Source: Propionibacteriaceae bacterium (GTDB lineage: Bacteria; Actinomycetota; Actinomycetes; Propionibacteriales; Propionibacteriaceae). From it: DNA of 64,000 bases. Within the stretch, counting starts at the first letter, position 1. Each line of letters starts with the position of its first letter. The DNA lies in the NCBI GenBank assembly GCA_030532825.1, contig JAUNKK010000003.1, forward strand, positions 1 to 64,000, in the 5' to 3' direction. Shown in pieces: positions 9,570 to 17,905 of the stretch. Position numbers and translations under genes: made by a program. The notes beneath the pieces were generated by a model. That model saw nothing but the letters and a program-made list of their open reading frames with translations, made no database searches and had not been told where the DNA came from.

Positions 9570-10748
9570 TCAGATGCCCGCCGCCGCCACGAATAGTTGC
9601 CCAGAACCCGTGGCGGTCACGGCCTCATCTGCCGCTACAAAGACCGCCTGGCCGGGGCCAATCCGCACGGGATCGCCGTCACCCATCAGGTCGAATGCTC
9701 CCGAAGTCGCCAGGCAGATCCGGCCCGAGTCGCCGCGTGGTAGCTGGAGGGTGCTGCCGTCGGTGGGCTGCAACAGCCACAGCTCGAACTCCTCGAAGCG
9801 GGTCGGGTAGACGTAGGTTCCGTCGGAGCCGGCCGCCACCAGGACATCGTCGGCGGTGGGGGCGAAGCTGACAACATGCAGCAGCGAGTCGACATCAATG
9901 TGCTTGGTGGTCAGGCCGCAGCGCAACACGTTGTCGGAGTTCGCCATCACCTCGACGCAGGTGCCGCGTAGGTAACTGTGGATTACCCCAGCGGGAAGTG
10001 CCAGAGCCTGCCCAGGCTCCAGGGAGAAGCGGTTCAGCAGCAGGGCCGCCAGGATTCCCGGATCGGAGGGGAAGTATTCGTCAATTTCGACGGCGGTACG
10101 GGCAAATACCCCGAGTTCGCCGGGTGCGTCGAGATGCCGAACGGCGGCGCTCAGCACCTCGTCTACAAGATGGCGACGTTCGCCGAGGCTTAAGACGTCC
10201 AGTACTACCTCTTGGAGGGCCGGGCTGCCCTCCCGGTCCCGCAGCGGCCCGATAACGGAGGCCAGTTCGTCGCCTACCCCTAAGCAGTCGAATAACTGTG
10301 CGGTGTGGCGCGGGTCGCGGAAGCCGACGAGGGCCTCGAAGTTCGTGAGTGCGACGATCGTTTCGGGCTTGGGCCAGTCGTCCTTGAAGGAGCGTTCGGG
10401 GGCCGTCAGCGGGACACCCAGCAGCGATTCCCGGGCGTGGCCCTCTCGCGCCTGCGCTCGGGATGGGTGGGCCTGCAGGCTCAGTGGGGAGGCGGCCGAC
10501 AGGATCTTCACCAGGAAGGGCAGGCGCTTGCCGAACGTGTGAAGGGTGGCTTGCCCGAGTTCCTCGGGATGTTGGGCGAGGTGTTCGGAAAGCGTGGTGC
10601 CGTCGGTTAGCGGGGAGTCACCCAATGGGTGGGCCCCGTACCATTGCTCGGCCCACGGTTGGCCGTCGCTCTCCTGGCACAGCAGATTCGCGATAGCGTC
10701 CTTCGTTCCCCAGGGGTAGCTCTGGCGTACCCCACGCAGTTCCAGCAT
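9570..10748 (-). CDS. manA: Mannose-6-phosphate isomerase, class I
   Basis: 392 aa from ATG 10748 (GGGAGG just upstream); interconverts fructose-6-phosphate and mannose-6-phosphate, feeding mannose into glycolysis or supplying glycan precursors. Type I PMI features are present: zinc-ligand regions SLQAHPS and KPETIVALTNFEALVGF, and a cupin segment PAGVIHSYLRGTCVEVMANSDN. A TTG in frame at 10862 would add 38 residues with no family match and is rejected. It is not in an obvious operon. Confidence 0.93.
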   Translation of the reverse strand: MLELRGVRQSYPWGTKDAIANLLCQESDGQPWAEQWYGAHPLGDSPLTDGTTLSEHLAQHPEELGQATLHTFGKRLPFLVKILSAASPLSLQAHPSRAQAREGHARESLLGVPLTAPERSFKDDWPKPETIVALTNFEALVGFRDPRHTAQLFDCLGVGDELASVIGPLRDREGSPALQEVVLDVLSLGERRHLVDEVLSAAVRHLDAPGELGVFARTAVEIDEYFPSDPGILAALLLNRFSLEPGQALALPAGVIHSYLRGTCVEVMANSDNVLRCGLTTKHIDVDSLLHVVSFAPTADDVLVAAGSDGTYVYPTRFEEFELWLLQPTDGSTLQLPRGDSGRICLATSGAFDLMGDGDPVRIGPGQAVFVAADEAVTATGSGQLFVAAAGI

Positions 10749-10886
10749 CGTGTCCTCCCAATCGGCAAGCCTGAAAATCTCAGTCTCGCATCGTTGCGTT
10801 CCACGACACGTTACCTGGAAGGAGGCCTCGATCTGGCCTAATGACAACGATGTGATTATCAACCCCCCGCCGCGTATGATGAACTC

Positions 10887-11156
10887 ATGACCCAGGCAGT
10901 GCTTGAATCTTCGCTGGCGCAGCGTGATGCCGAGATGCTCGACTTCGAGGAGGCGTGGTTCACCCTGGACGTGCCCAAGGAACAGGCCATCATGGAGCGT
11001 TTCGGCTGCTCCTCAACTAGGTACTACCAGAGGCTCAACAACCTCATTGATGACCCCTCCGCTCTCGGATACAAGCCGCTGCTGGTCAAGCGCTTGCGCC
11101 GCCAGCGCGCTCAGCGTCAGGCGGCCCGTTCCGCCCGCCGTCTACACAACGGATAG
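10887..11156 (+). CDS. DUF3263 family protein
   Basis: 89 aa, a small actinobacterial family of unknown function. The conserved pattern is clear: MLDFEEAWFTLDVPKEQAI, then RFGCSSTRYYQRLNNLID, LVKRLRRQRAQRQAAR. The middle looks like a helix-turn-helix and the C-terminus is strongly basic, so DNA binding is plausible but unproven. ATG 10887 lies 6 nt after TATGAT (10875-10880) and has no Shine-Dalgarno, indicating a leaderless transcript. It is divergent from manA. Confidence 0.8.
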   Translation: MTQAVLESSLAQRDAEMLDFEEAWFTLDVPKEQAIMERFGCSSTRYYQRLNNLIDDPSALGYKPLLVKRLRRQRAQRQAARSARRLHNG

Positions 11157-11724
11157 CTGCTGTAGTAGTTCGCGGGGGCCGCCGTTGCCACTGTCTACCA
11201 AGTTCCTAGGCACTCTCCCAGGCGGAACAGCGCACGGTTTCCCGGTAGCCGCCCGTGCGAAAGCCAGCTTGCACCTCGACATGATTCGCCGAGCCGTGGC
11301 TGCCTATCCGCAACCAAGACCAGTTCAGCGTCACGATGTAGGCGGGCGGCCCCGAGCAACGTGAGCGGTTCGACAGTTGGCCAGGTTCGCGGCCGCAAGG
11401 CCCGGTATCGGGGTTTCATGGCCGGATCCCACCCACTCTTCGTACTTGTAGAGGTTGCGCTGGTAGGGCATCGTGACGAGGGCAGCTGTGGTGGGGTCCT
11501 TTCAGGTGCGGCCACCCAAGCGGCATCTCATCGTCAGGGTCCGATGGGCGGTGTCCCTGAATAAAGCCGTTAGGTACGTGGTTAACGGCTGGTGGATTTG
11601 AGTGCTGTGAGCGCTGGTGCGCGCCAACACTGCCTCTGCTGCCGTGTCGTCATGCCTGCGGGTTACCCATTCCCGCAGCGACTGTCTGCTCACTGGATCC
11701 TCGCCGCGGGAATGGGCGCGTGTG
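11157..11724. other. Intergenic stretch with no supportable gene
   Basis: 568 bp between the DUF3263 gene and the inositol-type transporter. The only frame that looks protein-like is a 46-codon minus-strand frame at 11331-11471 (starting MPYQRNLYKYEEWV). It has no well-placed ribosome site and I cannot assign it; it may be a gene remnant. No tRNA, insertion sequence or clear hairpin terminator was seen. Confidence 0.4.
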
Positions 11725-13206
11725 TCAGCTCTTGGCCATGAATTCAGCCTCAAGCTGCTCCAAGGACTTGCCTCGGGTTTCCGGTAGCCAGCGGTAGACG
11801 AAGATCAACGCTAGAACACCGAGACCGGCGAATAGGAAGTAGGTGTTTGAAACACCAGCGTATTCCACGACTGTCGGGAATGAGCCGCTAACCGCGAAGT
11901 TCGTCATCCAGCCCATGAATGCTGCGATGCCGTAGCCGAAGCCTCGGAATTTCAACGGGAAAATCTCTGAGAGGATCAGCCAGCATAGGGGGCCTTGGGT
12001 GCCCTGCATGATGAACACAAACAACACGACGAAGATCAGGATGAACACTGGCTTGATCGGATTGCCGTCGGGGATCAACAGCGCTGATAGGCCGATCAGT
12101 ACGTGGGCAGTGGTGGTCCCAATAAAGCCGAACAGCAACATCGTGCGCCGGTCGATCTTATTCATGATCGACATGCTGATGATGCACGCAGTGACAGCCA
12201 CCAAACCGTTGGTGGTGTTGGCGATGATAGCGGTCTCTGACCCCCAGCCGGATTGCTCCAGAAGCAGGGTGCCGTAGTACATGATCGAGTTGATACCCGT
12301 CAGCTGCTGGATCATGGCCACGCCGATGCCGATGAAGATGACGCGGCGGATCCATTTCGTGCTTAGGGCTTCCCAGGCACTCATCTTCACGGCCTGGGCC
12401 TCCTCCTCGACCAGTTGGCGAACCACCTGGATTTCAGCCTCGGCGCGCTCAGGATTTCGGATCTGGCGCATGATTTTCTCCGCCTCCCCCTGGCGACCGT
12501 GTTTGATGAGCCAGCGGGGACTTTCAGGCATCCGCAGCATTCCAATGAACAAGCAGATTGCGGGCAGCACCGCCACCAGAAGCATGATGCGCCACAGTCC
12601 TGGGTTGACGTAGACGTGGTGGCCCATCTCGTTGACTACGAGGGAGCCATCTGGGTTAGTGTACTTGGTGCCCCAGATGTTGTAGATGACGGCATTGACG
12701 ACGAATGAGGCGAACTGACCAGAGACGATGGCCAACTCGTTTCGGGTGACGATGGAGCCGCGCCGCTCAGTGGGGGCGAGCTCGGCGAGATAGACAGGAA
12801 CTGTGGCGGATGCTCCGCCCACGGCCAATCCCAGTACGAAGCGTGCTGCTGCCAGAGAGATCCACTCGGGAGCCAGGACACAGCCGACCGTGCCTAGAGC
12901 GAATACGATAGACAGGATCAGGATGGTTTTCTTGCGTCCTAACCAGTCCGAGACCTGGCCGCCGATAGCAGCCCCTATGGCGGCACCCACCAGGATGATG
13001 GCGGTGACAAATCCCTTAGTGAAGGTGTTGAGATTCAGCTGTGACTGAAGTGGCCCGAGAGCGCCATTGATGACGCCCGTGTCGTAGCCGAACAAGAGGC
13101 CGCCGAAGGTGGCGATGGTGGCGACAAGGCCGAGACGGCGCGAATGGGGGCCTGGTTTTAGGCTGGGGAGTCCCTCATTGAGGGGAGCGATCGAATGTGA
13201 TGACAT
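11725..13206 (-). CDS. MFS sugar-porter transporter, probably inositol uptake (IolT-like)
   Basis: 493 aa with about 12 membrane segments. Sugar-porter signatures occur in order: GGLLFGYDTGVINGAL, DWLGRKKT (loop 2-3), VPVYLAELAPTERRG, PESPRWLIKHGR, QQLTGINSIMYYGT and PETRGKSLEQLE. IolT and other H+/inositol or hexose symporters belong here; inositol is inferred from the adjacent iol genes. ATG 13206 is chosen because AAAGGAG lies 11 nt upstream and the protein begins with a normal cytoplasmic tail; the 129 codons further upstream run through the intergenic hairpin and the next gene. It is the distal gene of the cluster, separated from the upstream gene by 121 bp, so it may have its own promoter. 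Confidence 0.86.
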   Translation of the reverse strand: MSSHSIAPLNEGLPSLKPGPHSRRLGLVATIATFGGLLFGYDTGVINGALGPLQSQLNLNTFTKGFVTAIILVGAAIGAAIGGQVSDWLGRKKTILILSIVFALGTVGCVLAPEWISLAAARFVLGLAVGGASATVPVYLAELAPTERRGSIVTRNELAIVSGQFASFVVNAVIYNIWGTKYTNPDGSLVVNEMGHHVYVNPGLWRIMLLVAVLPAICLFIGMLRMPESPRWLIKHGRQGEAEKIMRQIRNPERAEAEIQVVRQLVEEEAQAVKMSAWEALSTKWIRRVIFIGIGVAMIQQLTGINSIMYYGTLLLEQSGWGSETAIIANTTNGLVAVTACIISMSIMNKIDRRTMLLFGFIGTTTAHVLIGLSALLIPDGNPIKPVFILIFVVLFVFIMQGTQGPLCWLILSEIFPLKFRGFGYGIAAFMGWMTNFAVSGSFPTVVEYAGVSNTYFLFAGLGVLALIFVYRWLPETRGKSLEQLEAEFMAKS

Positions 13207-13327
13207 AATGTCCGTGCTCCTTTGGCGGATCATATGGTTCTGGTCAACGGGGCTGCTGGGGTTAACCCCGGGGGAGGACCGTGTCCGATGGTTGGTGGCT
13301 GTGGGGCACGATCCTCCCCGTTCTCGG
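13207..13327 (-). promoter_or_regulatory. Intergenic hairpin and palindrome upstream of the transporter
   Basis: GGGGAGGACCGTG (13271-13283) pairs with CACGATCCTCCCC (13307-13319) in 12 of 13 positions around a 23-nt loop, starting 8 nt after the upstream gene's stop. Next to it is the perfect palindrome GGGGTTAACCCC (13258-13269). There is no T-run. It could be an attenuating or mRNA-processing hairpin followed by an operator for the transporter. Confidence 0.4.
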
Positions 13328-14176
13328 CTAGCCGAGCAGTTTCCAGGCGGACTCGGCGGCGCGCGCCAGCCCCTCCTCAATCGGTAGCTTTCGGTGGGTC
13401 TCGGACAGGATCTCCACGCCCCAGGGATTGGAGAATCCAGCCTTACGCAGGGCTGCGACGAAGCTGGGCAACCGGAAGCTACCCTCACCGCAATATCTAC
13501 GGTTCTTAACGGTGTCCTCCAGCCATGGTCCACTGCGTTGACCGGCATCGGACAGCTCCACCGAGACGATCGCTGACGCAGGGAGCTGCTCAATCTCGGT
13601 GTGATCGGTATGCATGTGTTCGACGTGCCACACGTCGATGACCATCCCAGCGTTGGGGTGGTCCGAGGCTCGGATCAGACCCATGGCGTCCCCGACCGTG
13701 GCGATGTTCATCCATGGCAGGAATTCCAGGGCCAGGCGAGCGCCGACATCAGCGGCCTGGGCAGCCAGCTTGTGGTATTGCGCTGCCCAAGGCCCGAGGT
13801 GCCAAGGCCGACCCGAGTCGTCAGAGGCCACCTTAAAGGTGCCGATGCCGAGTTGCTCGGTGTAGTACAGCATCTTTTTGCGGATCTTTTCGGACTCTGG
13901 GTTCTCGTCCTCGGTGCCGCTGTTCCACCATTCGGTGAGTAGCTCAATTTCGAGATGCGTCAAGCCATTGTCGTGGATGATGGAGCGCATACCGTCGATG
14001 CCGTAGGTGGCTTCGGCTGCCTCCAAGTCGGCCACGAGGAAACCCATGCCAACGTAGCCGGCTTTGGCAGCTGCCTCTACGCGGTGTTGGAAATTCTCGG
14101 GTGAACGCGGATCGTCATCTATAGGGCTCGTGTCCCCGGCCGATGTCCAGCACGTGGCAATTAGCGGGCTGCTCAT
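13328..14176 (-). CDS. Sugar-phosphate isomerase/epimerase family TIM-barrel (IolI/IolH-like)
   Basis: 282 aa of the xylose-isomerase-like/AP-endonuclease-2 fold shared by IolE, IolI and IolH. Metal-ligand segments are visible as LALEFLPW, MVIDVWHVEHMH, VSVELSDAG and GVEILSETHRKL. In inositol clusters such proteins isomerise inososes or act as dehydratases. The residues do not decide between the two, and iolE is present separately, so an inosose isomerase is the likelier role. It shares a 4-nt ATGA overlap with the upstream dehydrogenase, so they are co-translated. Confidence 0.72.
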   Translation of the reverse strand: MSSPLIATCWTSAGDTSPIDDDPRSPENFQHRVEAAAKAGYVGMGFLVADLEAAEATYGIDGMRSIIHDNGLTHLEIELLTEWWNSGTEDENPESEKIRKKMLYYTEQLGIGTFKVASDDSGRPWHLGPWAAQYHKLAAQAADVGARLALEFLPWMNIATVGDAMGLIRASDHPNAGMVIDVWHVEHMHTDHTEIEQLPASAIVSVELSDAGQRSGPWLEDTVKNRRYCGEGSFRLPSFVAALRKAGFSNPWGVEILSETHRKLPIEEGLARAAESAWKLLG

Positions 14177-15171
14177 ATCGATTCCACGCTAACACGAGTG
14201 CCAGTCCGGGCAGCCTGCTCGGCAGCCACCGCAAGCCGCAGCGCCTCAACGCCATCGGTGAGGGATGGGCTGAAAGCGGAATCGTCCGCGAGGGCCCTGA
14301 GGAAGGCCTGTAGCTCCTGCTTGTACGCCTGGGCGTATCGTTCTAGGAAGAACGGCAGGTAAGAGGCGGTCCGCTCACAGTGATCTGCCCCGTAGGAACG
14401 CACTGAGGTGGGCAGGTGGTTGTGGGCTTGCAGCATGCCCTTTTCACCAAAGACTTCGAGCCGCTGGTCATAGCCAAACGTGGCGCGACGCGAGTTGACG
14501 ATCATTGCGATGGCCCCCGACGCCGAGCGCAGTGTCACCATGACTCCGTCGAAGTCACTCAGCTCAGCCACCACCGGATCGATGACATTCTGCCCCATAG
14601 CCTCGACCTCAACGATGTCGGGTAGGAAGAACCGCACCATGTCGAAGTCGTGGATGGTCATATCTTTGAAGATCCCGCCGGAGCTGGCCAGATACTCCTT
14701 CGGCGCCAGTCCCGGATCGCGGGAGGTGACGAGGACCTGCTCCAGCTTACCCAGTTCGCCGGCCTCGGTGCGGGCGTGGATTTCAGCGAACGATGGGTCG
14801 AAGCGGCGATTGAAGCCCATCATGACGCGGGCGTCAGGGCTCAGAGTCTTCTGCAGCTGCGAGGCCAGCGCAAGGTCCAAGTCGACTGGCTTCTCGCACA
14901 GCACGGCTTTTCCAGCCGCAACGGCGTCTTTGATGAGCTCAACATGCAGCGGGGTGGGGGCGCAGATCAGCACCGCATCCACCGCAGGATCCTTGATGGC
15001 TGCCTGCACATCACCGGTAGCTTTAGCGCCCACCCTAGCAGCGATGTGTTCGGCTGCCTCCTGAATGGGGTCAGCAACCCAGAGCAATGCGGCATCGTCA
15101 TTCTGGGTAAACGAATTGGCGTGCGCACCTGCGATGCGCCCCGCCCCGATCATGGCGAATGTGACCGTCAT
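14173..15171 (-). CDS. iolG: Gfo/Idh/MocA oxidoreductase, inositol 2-dehydrogenase type
   Basis: 332 aa. NAD-binding GAGRIAGAHA near the N-terminus, catalytic-domain EKP motif (AVLCEKPVDLD, about 92-102), then GGIFKDMTIHDFDMVRFF with the Lys-Asp-His set typical of IolG. IolG oxidises myo-inositol to 2-keto-myo-inositol (scyllo-inosose) with NAD+, the first step of inositol catabolism. Of the two paralogues in the cluster this one looks the more IolG-like by the FKDMTIHDFDM block. It overlaps the downstream TIM-barrel gene by 4 nt and lies 10 nt after its paralogue. Confidence 0.85.
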   Translation of the reverse strand: MTVTFAMIGAGRIAGAHANSFTQNDDAALLWVADPIQEAAEHIAARVGAKATGDVQAAIKDPAVDAVLICAPTPLHVELIKDAVAAGKAVLCEKPVDLDLALASQLQKTLSPDARVMMGFNRRFDPSFAEIHARTEAGELGKLEQVLVTSRDPGLAPKEYLASSGGIFKDMTIHDFDMVRFFLPDIVEVEAMGQNVIDPVVAELSDFDGVMVTLRSASGAIAMIVNSRRATFGYDQRLEVFGEKGMLQAHNHLPTSVRSYGADHCERTASYLPFFLERYAQAYKQELQAFLRALADDSAFSPSLTDGVEALRLAVAAEQAARTGTRVSVESI

Positions 15172-15181
15172 GGTTTCCTCC

Positions 15182-16195
15182 TCACCGGATTTCGCTCAGC
15201 TTGACCGGCCTGTTCTCCTTGAGAGACAGGTCGAGGGCCTCGCAGATGTAGAGGGCTTCCAGGGCGTCGGCCACCGTCGGGGAGATTTCTCCGCCAGTAT
15301 TGAGTGCCTCAATGAACGCGCCGATCTCGGCCTTGTAGGCGGGAATGAAGCGGGGGTAGAAGTTCGGGTAGCGCTCACCGGCCTGCTCGAACGTGAAACT
15401 GGGCTCGGCCGAAGTGATGGGCATGTACTCGGCGAATCCGACGGAGTAGGTTTCCTTGTCGCCGGCCAGCTCCATCCGGATGTCGTAGCCAGCGGCGTTG
15501 TAGCGGCTGACGTGCATGGTGGCGAGGGTGCCCCCGGACATGCGCAGCACGCCGACGGCGTTGTCGATGTCCCCCTCCTGCCCGAAGTAGGGGTCGCCCA
15601 GGTTCGCGCCAAACACGTAGACCTCTTCAACCTCTTGGCCCGTCACCCAGCGGATGATGTCGGCATCGTGGATGGTGCAGTCCTTGAACAAGTAACCCGA
15701 GCCCTTGAGGTAGCTGGCAGGCGGCGGCGGGTAGTCACCGGTGACGACGTGCACGCGATGCAGGTTCCCGACCTTGCCTTCTGCCAGCAGTTTCTTGGCG
15801 TTGATGTAGCCCTCGTCGAAGCGACGCTGGAAGCCGATCTGGGTTGGGTTGCCCGTCTCGTTGACCTTCTCAAGTACCTTCTTGGTGGTCTCGATGTCGA
15901 GCGCGACCGGCTTTTCGCAAAACACCGGCACTCTGGCTTCAGCGGCGGCGATGAGGTGAGTCGCATGCTGCACCGTCGGGGTGGTGATCACCAGTGCATC
16001 GACCTCACCCACGATTGCATCCGGGGTGGAAACCCGGGCGATGTCGCCCAGTTGTGTTGCCACTGCTTCCGCACGTTCCTGCTCGACATCAGCGACGACG
16101 ATCTCCTTGATGCCCGGCAAGGTGCTGATGGTGTGAGCATGGTCAGCTCCGATACGTCCTGCGCCCACGAGCCCTACGCTCAGATCCTTAGTCAT
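15182..16195 (-). CDS. Second Gfo/Idh/MocA oxidoreductase (inositol or scyllo-inositol dehydrogenase)
   Basis: 337 aa. GAGRIGADHA for dinucleotide binding, FCEKPVALDIETT, and YLFKDCTIHDADIIRWVTG matching the Lys/Asp/His catalytic set. It is clearly homologous to the next gene but divergent, so the two probably act on different inositol isomers or oxidise and reduce inososes in turn, as IolG with IolX/IolW do in Bacillus. The start ATG 16195 has GAAAGGAAAACC before it. A hairpin in the 62-bp gap upstream separates it from the CoA-module genes, but the strand and spacing suggest read-through. Confidence 0.82.
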   Translation of the reverse strand: MTKDLSVGLVGAGRIGADHAHTISTLPGIKEIVVADVEQERAEAVATQLGDIARVSTPDAIVGEVDALVITTPTVQHATHLIAAAEARVPVFCEKPVALDIETTKKVLEKVNETGNPTQIGFQRRFDEGYINAKKLLAEGKVGNLHRVHVVTGDYPPPPASYLKGSGYLFKDCTIHDADIIRWVTGQEVEEVYVFGANLGDPYFGQEGDIDNAVGVLRMSGGTLATMHVSRYNAAGYDIRMELAGDKETYSVGFAEYMPITSAEPSFTFEQAGERYPNFYPRFIPAYKAEIGAFIEALNTGGEISPTVADALEALYICEALDLSLKENRPVKLSEIR

Positions 16196-16218
16196 GGTTT
16201 TCCTTTCGGTGGTTGGTT

Positions 16219-16242
16219 GAGCAGGTCCTCCTTGGCCTGCTC
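16219..16242 (-). promoter_or_regulatory. Hairpin between the CoA module and the inositol dehydrogenases
   Basis: GAGCAGG (16219-16225) pairs with CCTGCTC (16236-16242) around a 10-nt loop, in the 62-bp gap after the 3-hydroxybutyryl-CoA dehydrogenase stop. With no T-run it is more likely an mRNA-processing or stability element than a terminator. Confidence 0.35.
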
Positions 16243-16257
16243 GGTGAGTGGGTGTGA

Positions 16258-17100
16258 CTAGTGGTCGTAGCTGTGGAAGCCACGGCCCGTTTTACGGCCC
16301 AGCCAGCCGGCGCGCACGTACTTGCGTAGCAGCGGGTGTGGGCGGTACTTCGGGTCCCCCGTTTCGCTGTGGATGACCTCCATGATGGCCAGCACCACAT
16401 CGAGCCCGATCAGATCCCCCAGGGCGAGGGGCCCCATGGGGTGGTTGGCTCCCAGCTTCATTGCGACGTCGACGTCTTCGATCGACGCGGTGCCATTCGC
16501 AACCAGTTCGACTGCTTCATTGATCATCGGGATCAGGATCCGGTTGACGACGAATCCCGGGGCCTCGTCAACCTCGACTGGAGTTTTGCCAATAGCCTGG
16601 GCCAGCTCTTTGATGAAGGTGACGATTTCGGGCGGGGTTGCAGCGCCCGCCGTTACTTCGACTAATTTCATCACTGGTGCTGGATTGAAAAAGTGCATGC
16701 CCACGATGGGATGTTTCAGGCCACAACCTATTTCGGTGATGGACAGCGATGATGTGTTGGTGGCCAGCACCGCATCGGGCTCGCACAATTCGTCAAGCTG
16801 CTCAAAGAGTTTCCGTTTTGAACCGAGTTCTTCGACGATGGCCTCTACGACGAGGCGGCACTCGCTGACGTCGTCTATCTCACCGATAGTGATGCGTGTC
16901 AGGAGGGCGTCGGCATCGGTCTGGGCTAGTTTGCCACGCTCCACTCGCCCCCGGAGCCCGCCAGCGATTCGTTCCATGCCCTTCTCGGCGTATTCGGGTG
17001 AGAGGTCACACAGCAGCACCTGGTGTTCTGGCGCGGCGGCCAGGGCTTCGGCGATGCCTGAGCCCATGGTTCCGGCGCCGATCACCGCGACCCGTTTCAT
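16258..17100 (-). CDS. hbd: 3-hydroxybutyryl-CoA dehydrogenase
   Basis: 280 aa; NAD(P)-dependent interconversion of 3-hydroxybutyryl-CoA and acetoacetyl-CoA. Rossmann motif GAGTMGSG at the N-terminus, TNTSSLSITEI, catalytic-His region GMHFFNPAPVMKLVEV, APGFVVNRI, and GANHPMGPLALGDLIGLD in the C-terminal domain. The length equals clostridial Hbd (about 282). ATG 17100 is chosen over 17121 because AAGGAG lies 6 nt upstream. With the adjacent crotonase and thiolase it forms the C4-CoA to acetyl-CoA end of the module. Confidence 0.93.
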   Translation of the reverse strand: MKRVAVIGAGTMGSGIAEALAAAPEHQVLLCDLSPEYAEKGMERIAGGLRGRVERGKLAQTDADALLTRITIGEIDDVSECRLVVEAIVEELGSKRKLFEQLDELCEPDAVLATNTSSLSITEIGCGLKHPIVGMHFFNPAPVMKLVEVTAGAATPPEIVTFIKELAQAIGKTPVEVDEAPGFVVNRILIPMINEAVELVANGTASIEDVDVAMKLGANHPMGPLALGDLIGLDVVLAIMEVIHSETGDPKYRPHPLLRKYVRAGWLGRKTGRGFHSYDH

Positions 17101-17125
17101 GAATTCTCCTTTCTGTGTCATGCCC

Positions 17126-17905
17126 TCACCGACCCTTGAAAGGCTCGGCAGGGCGACGTTCCGTGAAGGCCGTCATGGCCTCCACCTGGTCGTGGGTCTC
17201 GAAACATGAGGCGAACTCCGTTGCCTCAATGGCCAAAGCGGTGTCGAGGTCGGTCTGGGCGCCCAACTGGAGCGCTGCTTTCACGGCGCGGACCGCGACC
17301 GGAGCCTGCGAGGCGATCTGTTGCGCCAGCGCCGCGGCCTCGGCCAGCAGTTCGCCAGGGTGGACGACGCGGTTGACTAGACCCAAGGCCAGGGCCTCGT
17401 CGGCCCCGATACGGCGTGAGGTAAACAGCAACTCTTTGGCTCGGGCTAGGCCAACTAGCCGCGGCAGCCGCTGAGTGCCGCCGAATCCGGGAGTGATCCC
17501 CAAGCCCACTTCGGGTTGCCCGAAGGACGCCGTGGTGGAAGCGACGCGGAGGTCGCAGGCTAGGGCCAACTCGCAGCCACCTCCCAGCGCGAATCCGCCA
17601 ACGGCCGCAATAGTGGGGCAGGGCAGCCGCTCCAGGCGGCGGAAAACACGATTTCCGAAGCAGCTGAAGGCCTGGGCTTCCCGTCGGGTCATCCGTGACA
17701 TCGCAATGACATCCGCTCCGGCGACGAAGGCCTTATCCCCAGCGCCAGTCAGCACGACGCAACGGGTCGCGTCCGACTCAGCCTCGGCAATAGCCTGGTC
17801 CAATTCCCTCAGCACCTCGGAATTGAGCGCGTTGAGGGCCTGTGGGCGGTCGATGGTGATCGTCGCCACCGTGTCTTTAACCTCGAATATGACTTGTCCC
17901 ATCAT
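17126..17905 (-). CDS. Enoyl-CoA hydratase (crotonase)
   Basis: 259 aa, the normal size for short-chain crotonases. It has the CoA-binding and oxyanion-hole segments (GDKAFVAGADV, AVGGFALGGGCELALACDLR) and both catalytic glutamates, Glu112 and Glu132 (FGQPEVGLGITPGFGG), so a true hydratase/dehydratase rather than a mere isomerase. It would hydrate crotonyl-CoA to 3-hydroxybutyryl-CoA, and could in principle also dehydrate 3,4-dihydroxybutyryl-CoA (my inference for this cluster). It shares a 4-nt overlap with the thiolase stop. Confidence 0.92.
   Translation of the reverse strand: MMGQVIFEVKDTVATITIDRPQALNALNSEVLRELDQAIAEAESDATRCVVLTGAGDKAFVAGADVIAMSRMTRREAQAFSCFGNRVFRRLERLPCPTIAAVGGFALGGGCELALACDLRVASTTASFGQPEVGLGITPGFGGTQRLPRLVGLARAKELLFTSRRIGADEALALGLVNRVVHPGELLAEAAALAQQIASQAPVAVRAVKAALQLGAQTDLDTALAIEATEFASCFETHDQVEAMTAFTERRPAEPFKGR

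Noticed and set aside
11331..11471. A 46-codon minus-strand frame beginning MPYQRNLYKYEEWV
   Set aside because: The start looks protein-like, but there is no close ribosome site, the frame soon becomes arbitrary, and I recognise no family. Only noted in the intergenic entry.
13207..13593. A 129-residue N-terminal extension of the MFS transporter
   Set aside because: It would read through the hairpin region and antiphase through the upstream isomerase gene; the internal ATG 13206 has AAAGGAG and a normal N-terminus.
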